Shown here in pieces: positions 1-7,444 of a DNA stretch of 32,987 nt. Positions within the stretch are counted from its first letter, which is position 1, and every line of letters begins with the position of its first letter. The notes below the pieces were generated by a model. The model was not told where the DNA came from. It saw only the letters and a program-made list of their open reading frames with translations, and searched no databases. A program made the position numbers and the translations under genes. The stretch lies in the IMG/VR virus record IMGVR_UViG_3300032331_001279, positions 1-32,987 of that record. One strand, 5' to 3'. The stretch is from a virus.

Positions 1-43
1 ACTCTTGGATGCTGAGATCAACTTTAAAATAATTAATGACTGA
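1..43 (+). CDS. 3' end of an upstream gene (partial)
   Basis: Reading from base 2, an open frame of 13 codons ends in TGA at 41-43, overlapping the desaturase start at 36 by eight bases (ATGACTGA). That overlap style is the rule in this window, so this is probably the tail of the preceding gene. Too little is visible to name it, and another frame also stays open until a TAA at 30-32, so the frame is uncertain. Confidence 0.35.
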   Translation, partial: LLDAEINFKIIND

Positions 44-737
44 ATTAATCTATACACTAATAGTAACACATATTACAATCATTTGTGTTACAGTGTTCTT
101 GCACCGCGGTCAAGCACATAAATCACTGATATTCAGTCCTGTACTCAGTCACTTCATGCGTTTTTGGTTATGGTTAACTACTGGCATGATTACTAAAGAA
201 TGGGTAGCAATACATCGCAGACATCATGTTAGCAGCGATGCGCCGGGAGATCCTCACAGCCCTCATGTGTTTGGTATTTGGCGTGTACTATTTGGCGGAG
301 CATTGTTATATAGAAACAGTGCCAAAGAATCGGCAATAATATTACAATACGGTCGCGGCACACCCGATGATTGGTTAGAACGTAAAATATATACTCCCTA
401 CAACTTCCTGGGCATTCTCATAATGCTGTGGATAGACTTACAACTATTTGGATTAGTTGGATTAGTTATCTGGGCAGTACAGATGTTATGGATACCGTTT
501 TGGGCCGCTGGAGTAATTAATGGAGTTGCACACTGGTGGGGTTATCGCAATGGTGAAACTAAAGATAAAAGCACAAACATTAGTCCTTGGGGTATTATTA
601 TTGGTGGTGAATGTCTGCACAATAATCATCATCTGGAACCCGCAAATCCTCGTCTCAGTCGCCGCTGGTTTGAATTTGATATAGGCTGGATGTATATAAA
701 AATATTCGAATTTTTAAGACTTTTAAAAATAAAATGA
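36..737 (+). CDS. Fatty acid desaturase (acyl-CoA/acyl-lipid delta-9 type)
   Basis: A 233-aa integral membrane di-iron desaturase that would introduce a double bond into acyl chains of host lipids. The three histidine boxes are visible: H23-x4-H28 (HRGQAH), H60-RR-H63-H64 (HRRHH) and H195-NN-H198-H199 (HNNHH), plus H166 in a GVAHWWGYRN stretch typical of the family. Hydrophobic segments lie near residues 5-21, 40-52 and 124-160. The length is short next to many family members, but all boxes are present, so it looks functional. It overlaps the upstream reading frame by eight bases and is followed by a 103-base gap with a GC-rich block and a late promoter, so it is not in the same tight run as the sugar genes. 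It could remodel membrane fluidity during infection; that role is inferred. Confidence 0.88.
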   Translation: MTELIYTLIVTHITIICVTVFLHRGQAHKSLIFSPVLSHFMRFWLWLTTGMITKEWVAIHRRHHVSSDAPGDPHSPHVFGIWRVLFGGALLYRNSAKESAIILQYGRGTPDDWLERKIYTPYNFLGILIMLWIDLQLFGLVGLVIWAVQMLWIPFWAAGVINGVAHWWGYRNGETKDKSTNISPWGIIIGGECLHNNHHLEPANPRLSRRWFEFDIGWMYIKIFEFLRLLKIK

Positions 738-740
738 CCT

Positions 741-801
741 TGGCCTTAGGACCGGGTGGGCGGCTGCTGCCTGTGGGAATCGATTCGCTACCGTGACCCA
801 C
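741..801 (+). other. GC-rich intergenic block with predicted hairpins and a palindrome
   Basis: In an AT-rich genome this 60-base block is strikingly GC-rich. It contains a potential hairpin at 759-771 (GGCGG/CTGCC with one G-U pair, loop CTG), a perfect 10-base palindrome GAATCGATTC at 777-786, and a 5-bp complementary pair GTGGG (773-777)/CCCAC (797-801). No T-run follows, so it is not a classical intrinsic terminator. It lies between the desaturase stop and the late promoter. It may be a processed or protein-bound RNA element, or a terminator of an unusual type; the role is unknown. Confidence 0.4.
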
Positions 802-810
802 TAAGTGAGC

Positions 811-818
811 TATAAATA
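811..818 (+). promoter_or_regulatory. T4-type late promoter octamer TATAAATA
   Basis: An exact TATAAATA lies 22 bases before the ATG at 841. In T4-like phages this octamer is the whole late promoter, read by the gp55 sigma factor with the sliding clamp as co-activator. It sits in one of the few true intergenic gaps and would drive the overlapping sugar cassette from 841, implying late expression. Single octamers can arise by chance in AT-rich DNA, but placement and exact match favour a real promoter. Confidence 0.7.
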
Positions 819-840
819 AAACACAACTTCAACTAACATT

Positions 841-1314
841 ATGAATAATCGAATTACACACCAAACTCTGGGCCTAGTTAAAACCGTTTCTAAACCATGG
901 GGGCAAGAAAAATGGATACAACAAGGCCAAGGAGAACATACCTATGTTCTTAAAGAAATAAAACTTAATGCAGGATTTAGAACCAGCATACAAGTACATA
1001 AATTCAAAGCAGAAACTAACTATATTTTAAAAGGTACCGGGCAACTCTGGTACAGTGAACAATTCTTTGATTGTGATCGTTATGCGGCAGGCGGTTATAC
1101 GCAAGAAGAAATCAATGAAATAATTGACACATTACAAGTTATAGTATATAATCCAGGAAGCGTAATGAGTATAGAGCCAGGCACCATACACAGAATGGTT
1201 GCTCTTACTGATTTAGAATTTGTCGAAGCCAGCACTTGCCATTTAGACGATGTAGTAAGATTGCAAGATGACGCTAATAGATCGCACGGTAGAATTGACA
1301 ATGAACATCAATGA
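841..1314 (+). CDS. Cupin protein, mannose-6-phosphate isomerase type II-like
   Basis: A 157-aa single-domain cupin. KPWGQE (18-23) matches the start of the type II phosphomannose isomerase/cupin domain, H53 and E58 in HKFKAET supply metal-binding positions of cupin motif 1, and PGTIHRM is motif 2. It would isomerise a sugar phosphate or bind a nucleotide sugar, feeding the adjacent sugar cassette. It is first in the run behind the late promoter, and its stop overlaps the next start as ATGA. No strong Shine-Dalgarno precedes it. Free-standing cupins of this kind have varied substrates, so the exact reaction is uncertain. Confidence 0.72.
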   Translation: MNNRITHQTLGLVKTVSKPWGQEKWIQQGQGEHTYVLKEIKLNAGFRTSIQVHKFKAETNYILKGTGQLWYSEQFFDCDRYAAGGYTQEEINEIIDTLQVIVYNPGSVMSIEPGTIHRMVALTDLEFVEASTCHLDDVVRLQDDANRSHGRIDNEHQ

Positions 1315-2063
1315 AGAAAACAATATTAATACTTGGAGATAGTTGGACTCAAGGCGAACTAGATATACCCGATGCGGGACCTGGCAGGAAAATATTACAC
1401 AAAGGACTAGAACAATATCTATTAGATAATGAGTATAATGTAGTAAACTTAGGTGGCCTAGGTGAAACAAATTATCATGCTTGCAGACAACTACAAAATT
1501 ATAAAGGACCTGCAGACTATGTGTTTTGGATTACTACAGATCCATTCAGAGATATAAATTCAGAATTGCTGATAAATGCAGATGCTTTTATTAACTTAGT
1601 AGCAGAGTCAAAAAGTATCAGAGCAGCATTTGAAAAAAAATTATTGTCATCGTATGAAAAAATGAACACCATAGCACAAACAAAAAACTTAGTGGTACAT
1701 GTTATGGGTGGCCTTACTAAAATCCATGGAAACATTTCCCAATACAGTAATCTTGTACCTTACATTGATAGTATCAAAGAGTTTTTAGTTCCCGGGTCTA
1801 TAGTTAATCCGCACTTTATTGCATTGACTTTTGATTTTAGTAAAAATATAATAGAAGATATAAAAGATCTACATGTACTAACAGATAATGAATTAATTAA
1901 TTTGAAAGCAGAATATGTATACTTGTCTGACCAACTCAAAGCAGCAGAAGAATTAAGAAGACTGAACCCTGAAGTTTTTTATCCCGATGGTGATCATCCT
2001 AATAGACACGGACATTGGTTATTGTTTAATAAAATCAAAGAATATATAGAAAATGGAAAATAA
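1311..2063 (+). CDS. SGNH/GDSL-like hydrolase
   Basis: A 250-aa protein with an SGNH fold signature: block I GDSW at residues 9-12 gives the nucleophile Ser11, a glycine-rich GGLGETN occupies the block II position, and the C-terminal DGDHPNRHGH (from residue 226) supplies the D-x-x-H dyad D226/H229. There is no signal peptide, so it acts in the cytoplasm. Such enzymes add or remove acetyl or acyl groups from glycans. It starts on the ATGA overlap with the cupin and overlaps the next gene by 11 bases. The block III Asn is not obvious (WITTDPF replaces it), so the family call is good but the activity is uncertain. Confidence 0.68.
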   Translation: MKKTILILGDSWTQGELDIPDAGPGRKILHKGLEQYLLDNEYNVVNLGGLGETNYHACRQLQNYKGPADYVFWITTDPFRDINSELLINADAFINLVAESKSIRAAFEKKLLSSYEKMNTIAQTKNLVVHVMGGLTKIHGNISQYSNLVPYIDSIKEFLVPGSIVNPHFIALTFDFSKNIIEDIKDLHVLTDNELINLKAEYVYLSDQLKAAEELRRLNPEVFYPDGDHPNRHGHWLLFNKIKEYIENGK

Positions 2064-3597
2064 TTTAACAGTATTAATATTGGCAGCTGGATATGGTCGG
2101 CGTATGGGACCGTTTGCTAGAATGGTCAACAAAGGTCTTATTCCTTATGATAACAAACCTTTGATCAGTCATATCATTGATAAATTTGACCCAGACACAA
2201 AATTTGTCATCGCTTGTGGACACATGGGACAACAAGTCAAAGACTACGTTAGTGCTGTACACACAGACAAACAAATTCTGTATGTAGATATTTCTGACTA
2301 TGCAGAAGGCACAACAGGACCTGCTACCACCATACAAAAATGTGCGGCACACATCAATGGCGCATTTATGTGGCTGAGTTGCGATACGCTATTTGACTTT
2401 GACTACAAGGACAAATTGGATCACAACTGGATTGGTGTACATCCTGTGGACAGTGCAATCGCACAAGACTACTGTTGGGTTCGTCGTGATGGCGAGACTA
2501 TCACAGAAATTAAAAACAAAGAGCCCAACAAACAAGCAGTAGATGCTTTTATTGGATTGATGTATTGCAAAGACATGCAATACGTAGAAAATCTAGAACG
2601 TGTATCAGCCAGGGAAGCATACCAAGGACTGCAAGATAATTTGAATCTTAAGGCCCATACTGTGCGTGACTGGAAAGACTTTGGCACTTACGATAAGTGG
2701 GTCGAGCTCAGTGAGGGTCTTAAAGAAATGAGCTTTCCCAAGCCCAATGAACTGTTTTACAAAGACAACAACAAGATCATTAAGTTTACCACAGACAGTA
2801 CACTAACAGATAAAAAAGCAAATCGTGCATTATTAAATCCCCAGTGTATGCCTAACGGTATTAGACGCAGTGGACAATTCTTAGTCTATGACTACGTAGA
2901 AGGCGACATTATCTATAGTCAATTAACACCACAATTATTTGATAAGTTATTGACATGGTCTAATGAAACACTATGGAAACGCAAGTGGTTCCCTAGTACT
3001 GCTCAAACCTGTAGAGATTTTTACTTTAAGAAAACACAGGATAGGCTTAATCAATTCCGTGTCAAGTACAGTGACTGGAGTGAGCCCTGCACAGTCAACG
3101 GCATACCAGTACAAAGCATTGATTACTATCTTAATAAAATAGATTGGGATTGGTTATGCACTACTACCGAGTGGGCATTTATACACGGTGACTTCCAGTT
3201 TGAGAATGTTATCTATAACCCCCAAGCAGATGAATTTACTTGCATCGACTGGCGCACAGACTTTGGTGGAGACAGTTATGGCGACTTGTACTATGACATG
3301 GCTAAGATGCTGGGCGGTATATTATTAGATTATCAAGCAGTTAAAGCAGATAAGTTAGAGTACAACGAACACGCAGACTCTGCTACATTAAATGATTGTA
3401 GCATTGAAAATAGTCGGCATTATGAAATGCAGTTACAAGAATATTGCAAGACATTAGGTCTGGATTGGAGCAAAGTTATATTATTAGTACCAATCATTTA
3501 TTTGAACATGAGTCCATTGCACGATGCACCTTTTGACAAGTATTTGTTTGCACTGGCTCAATTTCATTTTGCAAGGGTCTTACATGAAGTTGAGTGA
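2053..3597 (+). CDS. Bifunctional nucleotidyltransferase / aminoglycoside-choline-kinase-type kinase fusion
   Basis: A 514-aa two-domain protein. The N-terminal part (about 1-230) is a sugar-phosphate nucleotidyltransferase: LAAGYGRRMG (10-19) is the nucleotide-binding loop, followed by a downstream K and an SCDT metal-site-like motif. The C-terminal part (about 240-510) is an APH/choline-kinase fold: HGDFQFEN with H378, D380 and N385 is the catalytic loop, and IDW with D399 is the metal-binding motif. The order activation domain then kinase suggests one chain that phosphorylates a small alcohol or sugar and couples it to a nucleotide, as separate LicA/LicC or AmgK/MurU enzymes do. The substrate cannot be read from the sequence. 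It overlaps the genes on both sides. Confidence 0.85.
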   Translation: MENNLTVLILAAGYGRRMGPFARMVNKGLIPYDNKPLISHIIDKFDPDTKFVIACGHMGQQVKDYVSAVHTDKQILYVDISDYAEGTTGPATTIQKCAAHINGAFMWLSCDTLFDFDYKDKLDHNWIGVHPVDSAIAQDYCWVRRDGETITEIKNKEPNKQAVDAFIGLMYCKDMQYVENLERVSAREAYQGLQDNLNLKAHTVRDWKDFGTYDKWVELSEGLKEMSFPKPNELFYKDNNKIIKFTTDSTLTDKKANRALLNPQCMPNGIRRSGQFLVYDYVEGDIIYSQLTPQLFDKLLTWSNETLWKRKWFPSTAQTCRDFYFKKTQDRLNQFRVKYSDWSEPCTVNGIPVQSIDYYLNKIDWDWLCTTTEWAFIHGDFQFENVIYNPQADEFTCIDWRTDFGGDSYGDLYYDMAKMLGGILLDYQAVKADKLEYNEHADSATLNDCSIENSRHYEMQLQEYCKTLGLDWSKVILLVPIIYLNMSPLHDAPFDKYLFALAQFHFARVLHEVE

Positions 3598-4318
3598 TGC
3601 AATCGCTTGGCAACACGCAGATAAGTTGTTTGTAAGTCTTGCTGCCATACCTGGCAAGACTGGTGAAACATTTTATAACACAATGTTCAAGCATCATAAC
3701 ATCAATGCCGAATATGTTGCATGCGAATGCACGGATTTGAAAGCAGACATGGAGTTAGTGCGTGAACACTGTGCTGGGGCTAGTATTACTATGCCCTTTA
3801 AAAAACAAGTAGAGCAATATTTGGACGTGGATCGGTCTAACTACATGCCTGTTAACACTGTAGTAAATAGAAATAAACTACTATTGGGATTTAATTGTGA
3901 TTATCTAGGCCTTAGTGAAGTTTTATTAGGTAAAATTAAAGACAAAAGTATAGTTTTGTTAGGCGACGGTGCCATGGCCCAGAATGTTAAAACATTGTGT
4001 AAAGAAAATAACATTTATCAAGTACAAAGAGATAATTGGTACCTAAGACATAACCCCGCTGATATTTTAATCAATGCTACCAGCGTGGGTATGGGCACAG
4101 ACGAATCTCCAGTTGATAATATCAATGCAGACTTGGTTGTAGACTGTGTAATAGGCAATACCAAGTTAATCAAAGATGCACAAGCAAAAGGTAAACAAAC
4201 CATAACTGGTGCAGACATATATATTGCACAGTTTAAATATCAGTTTAGACTGTACACAGATCAGTATCCCGATGAGGATGTAGTAAAATTAATAGCAAAG
4301 AAAGTGTTTGATGTTTAA
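3584..4318 (+). CDS. Shikimate 5-dehydrogenase-like protein (AroE family)
   Basis: 244 aa, compared with about 270 for AroE. Family motifs are in order: SITMPFKK (67-74) with the catalytic lysine near K73, PVNTV (89-93), GFNCD with D106 at the substrate Asp position, a nucleotide loop GDGAMA (127-132) and NATSVGM (164-170). It would reduce a keto group using NAD(P)H. In this setting it more likely acts on a cyclitol or keto-sugar intermediate than on shikimate, since no other aromatic pathway gene is present; that is inference. The ATG at 3584 is preferred over an in-frame ATG at 3524 because it aligns with family N-termini and gives a 14-base overlap with the previous gene. Confidence 0.8.
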   Translation: MKLSDAIAWQHADKLFVSLAAIPGKTGETFYNTMFKHHNINAEYVACECTDLKADMELVREHCAGASITMPFKKQVEQYLDVDRSNYMPVNTVVNRNKLLLGFNCDYLGLSEVLLGKIKDKSIVLLGDGAMAQNVKTLCKENNIYQVQRDNWYLRHNPADILINATSVGMGTDESPVDNINADLVVDCVIGNTKLIKDAQAKGKQTITGADIYIAQFKYQFRLYTDQYPDEDVVKLIAKKVFDV

Positions 4319-4781
4319 GTATTTTATCAGTGACGTAGACGGTTGTTTAAACGATGGCGTAATTTATTGGGATCCGACGGGACGAAAACCATTTAAGGCA
4401 TTTGGTAATTACGACCACGACGGAGTTAAATTGTTAAAACCGCATGTGAAATTAATTTTTATCAGTGCAGACAAAACTGGCTGGGAAATTATGCGTACAC
4501 GTATTGTTAACCATATGAACTGTGAATTACATTGTGTTCCAGAATCCGAAAGATTTAAATTTGTTGAAAATTACGGATTCGAAGATGTTGCTTACATGGG
4601 AGATGGTATACACGATGCTAAGATAATTAAAGCGGCTAAGTTAGGCATAGCACCAGCACAGGCCAGAGTTGAAGCTCGTAATTCCGCAGATTACGTAACC
4701 CCCAGTAGAGGTGGGGAAGGCGCATATTTGGATGCTTGTATACATGTTATGAAGATTATGGGAATACCTTATGAATTTTAA
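4311..4781 (+). CDS. HAD-superfamily phosphatase, KdsC-like
   Basis: A 156-aa cap-less HAD phosphatase the size of KdsC (3-deoxy-D-manno-octulosonate 8-phosphate phosphatase). Motif I DVDGCLNDG carries nucleophile D8 and acid/base D10, motif II is ISAD, and motif IV is MGDGIHD. The C-terminal SRGGEGA stretch is also KdsC-like. It would remove phosphate from a keto-sugar acid or related phosphate. The ATG at 4311 is chosen over an in-frame TTG at 4308, and it overlaps the AroE-like gene by eight bases. Its partner is probably the aldolase-type barrel directly downstream, as KdsC-type phosphatases commonly follow an aldol step. Confidence 0.87.
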   Translation: MFKYFISDVDGCLNDGVIYWDPTGRKPFKAFGNYDHDGVKLLKPHVKLIFISADKTGWEIMRTRIVNHMNCELHCVPESERFKFVENYGFEDVAYMGDGIHDAKIIKAAKLGIAPAQARVEARNSADYVTPSRGGEGAYLDACIHVMKIMGIPYEF

Positions 4782-5748
4782 ACTAGGGTTTGGCCCAATG
4801 AGCATATTAATCAATGATGCCATGGCTCGATATGCAAGAGAAAATCAAAAACCATTGATGTTTATTGCCAGTCGTAATCAAGTCGACGCAGACAGCGGCT
4901 ATGTGATGACTACCAAAGAGTTAGCAGAACAGTTGCAACCGTTGCGTAGTGAGTATATAATGCTGTGTAGAGACCATTGTGGTCCGTATTTTTTAGATGT
5001 AGAGAAATCACTGAGTCTAAATGACGCGGTAGAAGCAACCAAAAAAACTATTGCAGGGGATATTGAAAACGGATTTGATTTAATACATATAGACACTAGT
5101 CGTTGTGATAATCCGTATCATGTTGCAGATATATTGTTTAATTTTAGTTTAAGGTTAAACCCAAATATTAAATTTGAGTTTGGTACAGAAGAAAATGTAG
5201 GTGTGGCAGCTGGAGTTAAAAAGTATCAAGAAGATGTTAAATTTGCTAGTCAGTATCCTAACATGGAATTTGTAGTAGCACAGACTGGAAGTTTGACTAT
5301 GGAAGACCGGCAAGTAGGCAGTTTTGATGTACCAATGGTTAAAAAGTTAGTTAACTTTGCCAAAACTGCCGGAGTTAAATTAAAAGAGCACAATGCCGAT
5401 TATTTAACTGCTGAACAAATACAACTTAGACGACAAGCAGGAGTTCATGCTTGTAACATAGCACCACAGTTAGGCGTAATACAAACTAAACGTATTTTGG
5501 AACTAGCAAGACAATTTGACATCGACTCTAGTCAATTTGAAAATATGGTTTTAGCCAGCGAAAAATGGCGTAAGTGGATTATTGATGGCAATGACACAGT
5601 AAAGATAGCAGTTGCAGGACACTATTGTTTTAGCACTGATGTTTATAAAAAATTAGAAGATCAACTAAGTTGGCACTGCGATATAGAAAAAGAAATCGAA
5701 CAAGGCATCGCAACTTGTTTAAATTTATACTATGAGAATTTATTATGA
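4771..5748 (+). CDS. TIM-barrel protein related to GatZ/KbaZ (tagatose-bisphosphate aldolase non-catalytic subunit family)
   Basis: 325 aa, shorter than the roughly 420-residue GatZ/KbaZ proteins. ASRNQVD (33-39) followed by SGYVMT and RDHCGPYF (67-74) match conserved blocks of that family. GatZ itself is called non-catalytic in the tagatose pathway, but no GatY-type catalytic partner is present here, so this protein may act alone on another substrate. It sits between the KdsC-like phosphatase and the 363-aa unknown, overlapping both (11 bases and ATGA), which points to the same pathway. The family match is fairly good; the reaction is unknown. Confidence 0.72.
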   Translation: MNFKLGFGPMSILINDAMARYARENQKPLMFIASRNQVDADSGYVMTTKELAEQLQPLRSEYIMLCRDHCGPYFLDVEKSLSLNDAVEATKKTIAGDIENGFDLIHIDTSRCDNPYHVADILFNFSLRLNPNIKFEFGTEENVGVAAGVKKYQEDVKFASQYPNMEFVVAQTGSLTMEDRQVGSFDVPMVKKLVNFAKTAGVKLKEHNADYLTAEQIQLRRQAGVHACNIAPQLGVIQTKRILELARQFDIDSSQFENMVLASEKWRKWIIDGNDTVKIAVAGHYCFSTDVYKKLEDQLSWHCDIEKEIEQGIATCLNLYYENLL

Positions 5749-6836
5749 TAATTTGGTTCAACTGTAAAATAACTGACATACGACTAAACCCACAAAGTAT
5801 TGTGCGATATGGTTTAAATAACGACAATCGTTTTGATGTAGCACGATATAGCTTTGCTAGTTTTGCTCCTTTGGAACCCTTGACCACTAAATTTATTTTT
5901 AATTTAGAAATGGCCGATGGCTATGAAGGTCGCGAAGGAGAAATGGCTGAGTGGCTTAAAGGTATCTTTCCTGAAGAAAAATTAAGTCTACATTGGCATC
6001 GCTGTAACAACATTGCACAATGGCGTGAAGTTAAAGCGGAAATGGATCTACTAGATGATGATTTAATTTTTCCTGCAGGAAATGAAGATCATATCTTCTT
6101 AGATGATAACATTGATGTATTCCGTGAAGGGCTAGAGTTAATTGCCGCAGATCCTGATCCCTATGCTGTGTTAATGACCAGTCATTATCCGGAAAGTATT
6201 AGAGCTGTGTCCTATTTCAATGGTCAGCCAGCCAGCTACAATTACCTAACTTATGTCATGGAAAACAATGATGCTATTAGGGTTATGAAAAAAGAATACT
6301 TTGAATGGTATTTGGATCAAGTTACTAATCCGGATCAATTTATTTTTAGAACTGAACATTGGAACAACATCGGAATCCTACGTAATAAACTGTACATTCC
6401 CACCAAAGAACAGTTTAGACACTTTGACGGTTACCACCATGTTCAAATAGGGCCAGATGTTTGTCCTCCTTTGGAAATTCCCGCAGGATTCTTTGAAGGT
6501 ATGACCATACGCTACGGATTCAATGATAGACAAGCTGATGCAGTAAACATTAACCCCATGGCCAAGGACTTGTACACTGTTAATCCAGAGTCTGGCACAG
6601 ACTATAGATTTACTTTGGATACACTACCTGCATTCTGGAAGCCTTACATCAAACAAGTAGTAAGCGCAGACAACATTGATGAGGAAAAAATGAATCAAGC
6701 ATATGATACATACTTGTTGTCATTGACTAGAATCTTTATCAATTGGCATCATATAGGTGTAATGTTTAACGATTCAAATTGGCCACCTGCACAATGGCTT
6801 AACAACCACACCAAAGCCTACGTATTTGAAGAATAA
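5745..6836 (+). CDS. Unknown protein of the sugar cassette, possibly glycosyltransferase-like
   Basis: A 363-aa soluble protein starting on the ATGA overlap with the GatZ-like gene. I do not recognise a named family with certainty. It is acidic and rich in Trp, Tyr and His. LLDDDLIFPAGNEDHIFLDDN (split around residues 103-124) contains Asp clusters that could be a DxD-type metal site of a GT-A glycosyltransferase, and the central region holds several conserved-looking Trp/His blocks such as RTEHWNNIG. As the last gene of the overlapping cassette it could attach the activated sugar to its acceptor. The glycosyltransferase idea is inference only. Confidence 0.6.
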   Translation: MIIWFNCKITDIRLNPQSIVRYGLNNDNRFDVARYSFASFAPLEPLTTKFIFNLEMADGYEGREGEMAEWLKGIFPEEKLSLHWHRCNNIAQWREVKAEMDLLDDDLIFPAGNEDHIFLDDNIDVFREGLELIAADPDPYAVLMTSHYPESIRAVSYFNGQPASYNYLTYVMENNDAIRVMKKEYFEWYLDQVTNPDQFIFRTEHWNNIGILRNKLYIPTKEQFRHFDGYHHVQIGPDVCPPLEIPAGFFEGMTIRYGFNDRQADAVNINPMAKDLYTVNPESGTDYRFTLDTLPAFWKPYIKQVVSADNIDEEKMNQAYDTYLLSLTRIFINWHHIGVMFNDSNWPPAQWLNNHTKAYVFEE

Positions 6837-6841
6837 CGTTG

Positions 6842-6870
6842 TTGCTTTTGTTTGGCATTTCACGTATAAT
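6842..6870 (+). promoter_or_regulatory. Sigma70-like promoter before the DsbA-like gene
   Basis: TTGCTT (6842-6847), a 17-base spacer and a perfect TATAAT (6865-6870) lie in the gap after the sugar cassette. A Shine-Dalgarno GGAGA follows at 6881-6885, six bases before the ATG at 6891. The -35 is weak but spacing and -10 are ideal. Confidence 0.68.
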
Positions 6871-6890
6871 AATTTTTTTAGGAGAAGAAT

Positions 6891-7157
6891 ATGAGCGACT
6901 ATAACCGCAGTTTTAATGGCGATGCCAAAATTAAACTCACACAATTAATCAACGAAGGTATGCAAGTGTTACAAGAAGTTGAAGACTTAAATGCAGGCCT
7001 TAATGAAACAATCAAAGCAGTAGCAGAAGAACTTGAAATCAAACCTGCTACACTTAAGAAAGCAGTTAAGATTGCACACAAGGCTAAACTTGGCGAAACC
7101 AATCGTGATCATGATGAGCTGAATACTATTTTGGAAACAGTGGGCAAGACTCTTTGA
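6891..7157 (+). CDS. dsbA: Small helical protein resembling T4 DsbA (dsDNA-binding late-transcription factor)
   Basis: An 88-aa, almost wholly helical protein, about the size of T4 DsbA (89 aa). It has the central LEIKPATLKKAVKIAHKAK region followed by an acidic C-terminal helix (DELNTILETVGK), matching the general pattern of this family in T4-like marine phages. DsbA binds near late promoters and assists late transcription. It has its own promoter and a good ribosome binding site. Identification rests on size, layout and the Lys-rich helix; it is not certain. Confidence 0.6.
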   Translation: MSDYNRSFNGDAKIKLTQLINEGMQVLQEVEDLNAGLNETIKAVAEELEIKPATLKKAVKIAHKAKLGETNRDHDELNTILETVGKTL

Positions 7158-7444
7158 AAGATATAGTATATGGAATCTTCAACTGGATCAGACTGGACTG
7201 GACGAGTAGTAGAATTCGTTTTTGTCTTGAGAGCCTTGCTTGGGGTATATCTGTTGGTTGTTCTATCACAATGGCCATCACCGTCCCTAATCCCCCACTT
7301 CTGGCCTTATACCCAGTATGGATTCTTGGCTGTGGCATTTACGCTGGGTGTGCTTATAGTCGGCGTTCCTTTGGTATGCTTGCTAACTATATCCTCCTCA
7401 CCACCATCGACACCATCGGACTAATTAGGATGTTGATATCGTAA
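7154..7444 (+). CDS. Small multi-pass membrane protein (TTG start)
   Basis: A 96-aa membrane protein starting with TTG that overlaps the previous stop as TTGA and ending as TAATG on the next start, so it is translationally coupled on both sides. Hydrophobic segments lie near residues 25-44, 50-68 and 73-93. The AITVPNPPL and FGMLANYILLTTID blocks look like a conserved small phage membrane protein, but I cannot name a function. A competing ATG frame at 7170-7424 is rejected because it lacks coupling on either side. Confidence 0.65.
   Translation: MKDIVYGIFNWIRLDWTSSRIRFCLESLAWGISVGCSITMAITVPNPPLLALYPVWILGCGIYAGCAYSRRSFGMLANYILLTTIDTIGLIRMLIS

Noticed and set aside
741-801. A possible tRNA or intrinsic terminator
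   Set aside because: No anticodon arm or complete cloverleaf could be formed on either strand, and there is no T-run after the hairpin.
7170-7424. An 84-codon forward frame of hydrophobic protein
   Set aside because: The TTG frame at 7154 has stop/start coupling on both sides and a more coherent protein sequence; kept as a finding only.
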